Shown one piece after another: positions 13,487 to 13,749 of a stretch of 13,749 bases of DNA (its first letter is position 1; each line of letters starts with the position of its first letter). The notes beneath the pieces were generated by a model, which was given only the letters and a program-made list of their open reading frames with translations, ran no database searches and had not been told where the DNA came from. The stretch comes from an uncultured bacterium. GTDB taxonomy: Bacteria > Bacteroidota > Bacteroidia > CAILMK01. The DNA lies in contig CAILMK010000368.1 of the NCBI GenBank assembly GCA_903835275.1, positions 1 to 13,749 on the forward strand. Reading direction: 5' to 3'. The position numbers and the translations under genes were made by a program.

Positions 13487-13749
13487 TCACTTATAAATCT
13501 TCCTTTTATTCAATTCATGCGTGTAGCGCCTTGCATTTTCCTGGTGTTCCTTTAGTGTTGTAGCAAAATTTGAATACCCTGAGAAATCTTCTTTTGCACA
13601 AAAATAAATATAATTATGATGCTCGTAGTTAAGCACGGCATCAAGGGTATTTATAGTTGGCAAGCAAATAGGACCCGGAGGAAGCCCTGCATACTTGTAA
13701 GTATTATACGGCGAATCTATTTTTTTATGTTCATTCAATACACGCTTGA
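13487..13749 (-). CDS. mltG: Endolytic murein transglycosylase MltG (YceG-like), C-terminal part
   Basis: MltG-type enzymes cut nascent peptidoglycan strands at the inner membrane and help set glycan length. Only the last 87 or so codons are in the window; the frame is still open at the right edge (…RVLNEHKK). The visible part carries the family's C-terminal signature SPYNTYKYAGLPPGPI, then LDAVLNYEHHNYIYFCAKEDFSGYSNFATTLKEHQENARRY, matching the usual 'YLYFV…G.H.F..T..EH' ending. The catalytic glutamate and the membrane segment lie outside the window. The stop is 55 bases before the TPR gene start on the same strand, so read-through co-transcription is possible. Confidence 0.9.
   Translation of the reverse strand, partial: KRVLNEHKKIDSPYNTYKYAGLPPGPICLPTINTLDAVLNYEHHNYIYFCAKEDFSGYSNFATTLKEHQENARRYTHELNKRKIYK

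Noticed and set aside
13018..13563. Plus-strand frame antisense to the TPR and mltG genes
   Set aside because: It covers the opposite strand of two real genes, and its Phe/Ser/Cys-rich composition is typical of antisense reading.

Overview
The window looks like a Bacteroidota chromosome, most likely a Chitinophagales/Sphingobacteriales-type lineage; that placement is an inference. Supporting signs are perfect or near matches to the Bacteroidota -7 promoter box TAnnTTTG ahead of several genes, few Shine-Dalgarno sequences, a tRNA gene without an encoded CCA, a DUF4197 lipoprotein, and AT-rich intergenic gaps carrying short tandem repeats. Gene content is mostly housekeeping: tetrapyrrole (heme) biosynthesis from glutamyl-tRNA to heme in two same-strand operons, plus cinA and the 3' end of an mltG-like gene.

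Layout from left to right: a minus-strand tRNA-Arg(ACG) with its own terminator and promoter box. Next is a minus-strand operon read hemA-hemC-hemD-hemB (4253 down to 200), taking glutamyl-tRNA to uroporphyrinogen III; hemL is not in the window. A plus-strand pair of AT-rich exported proteins of unknown function (4429-5463) separates it from the second minus-strand operon, hemE-hemH-hemG (8775 down to 5460), whose genes are 1 and 3 bases apart. That operon takes uroporphyrinogen III to heme, but the coproporphyrinogen oxidase gene (hemF/hemN) is absent. Upstream lie a minus-strand DUF4197 lipoprotein gene and plus-strand cinA. A plus-strand lipoprotein gene follows, apparently broken by one extra A in a 10-A run. 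The window ends with a minus-strand TPR protein gene and the C-terminus of an mltG-like gene that runs off the right edge.

The most notable signal is regulatory. The hemA and hemE promoters share an 18-base block with 17 identities, containing the palindrome TGAC-N4-GTCA (TGA-N6-TCA, the geometry of Crp/Fnr-family sites). In both it lies exactly 24 bases upstream of ACCTTTG, part of the -7 box. This would centre the site near -41.5, the class II activator position, so one Crp/Fnr-type regulator may drive both heme operons together. The block falls inside the longest possible hemE reading frame and becomes visible as a promoter element only when the start is placed at the ATG at 8775.

Other points: a 14-18 bp GC-rich palindrome (core CCGCCGCGGCGG) recurs in three intergenic gaps beside short AT-rich repeats. 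hemD has no usable ATG and probably starts at TTG. HemC has His where the family normally has a conserved substrate-binding Arg.
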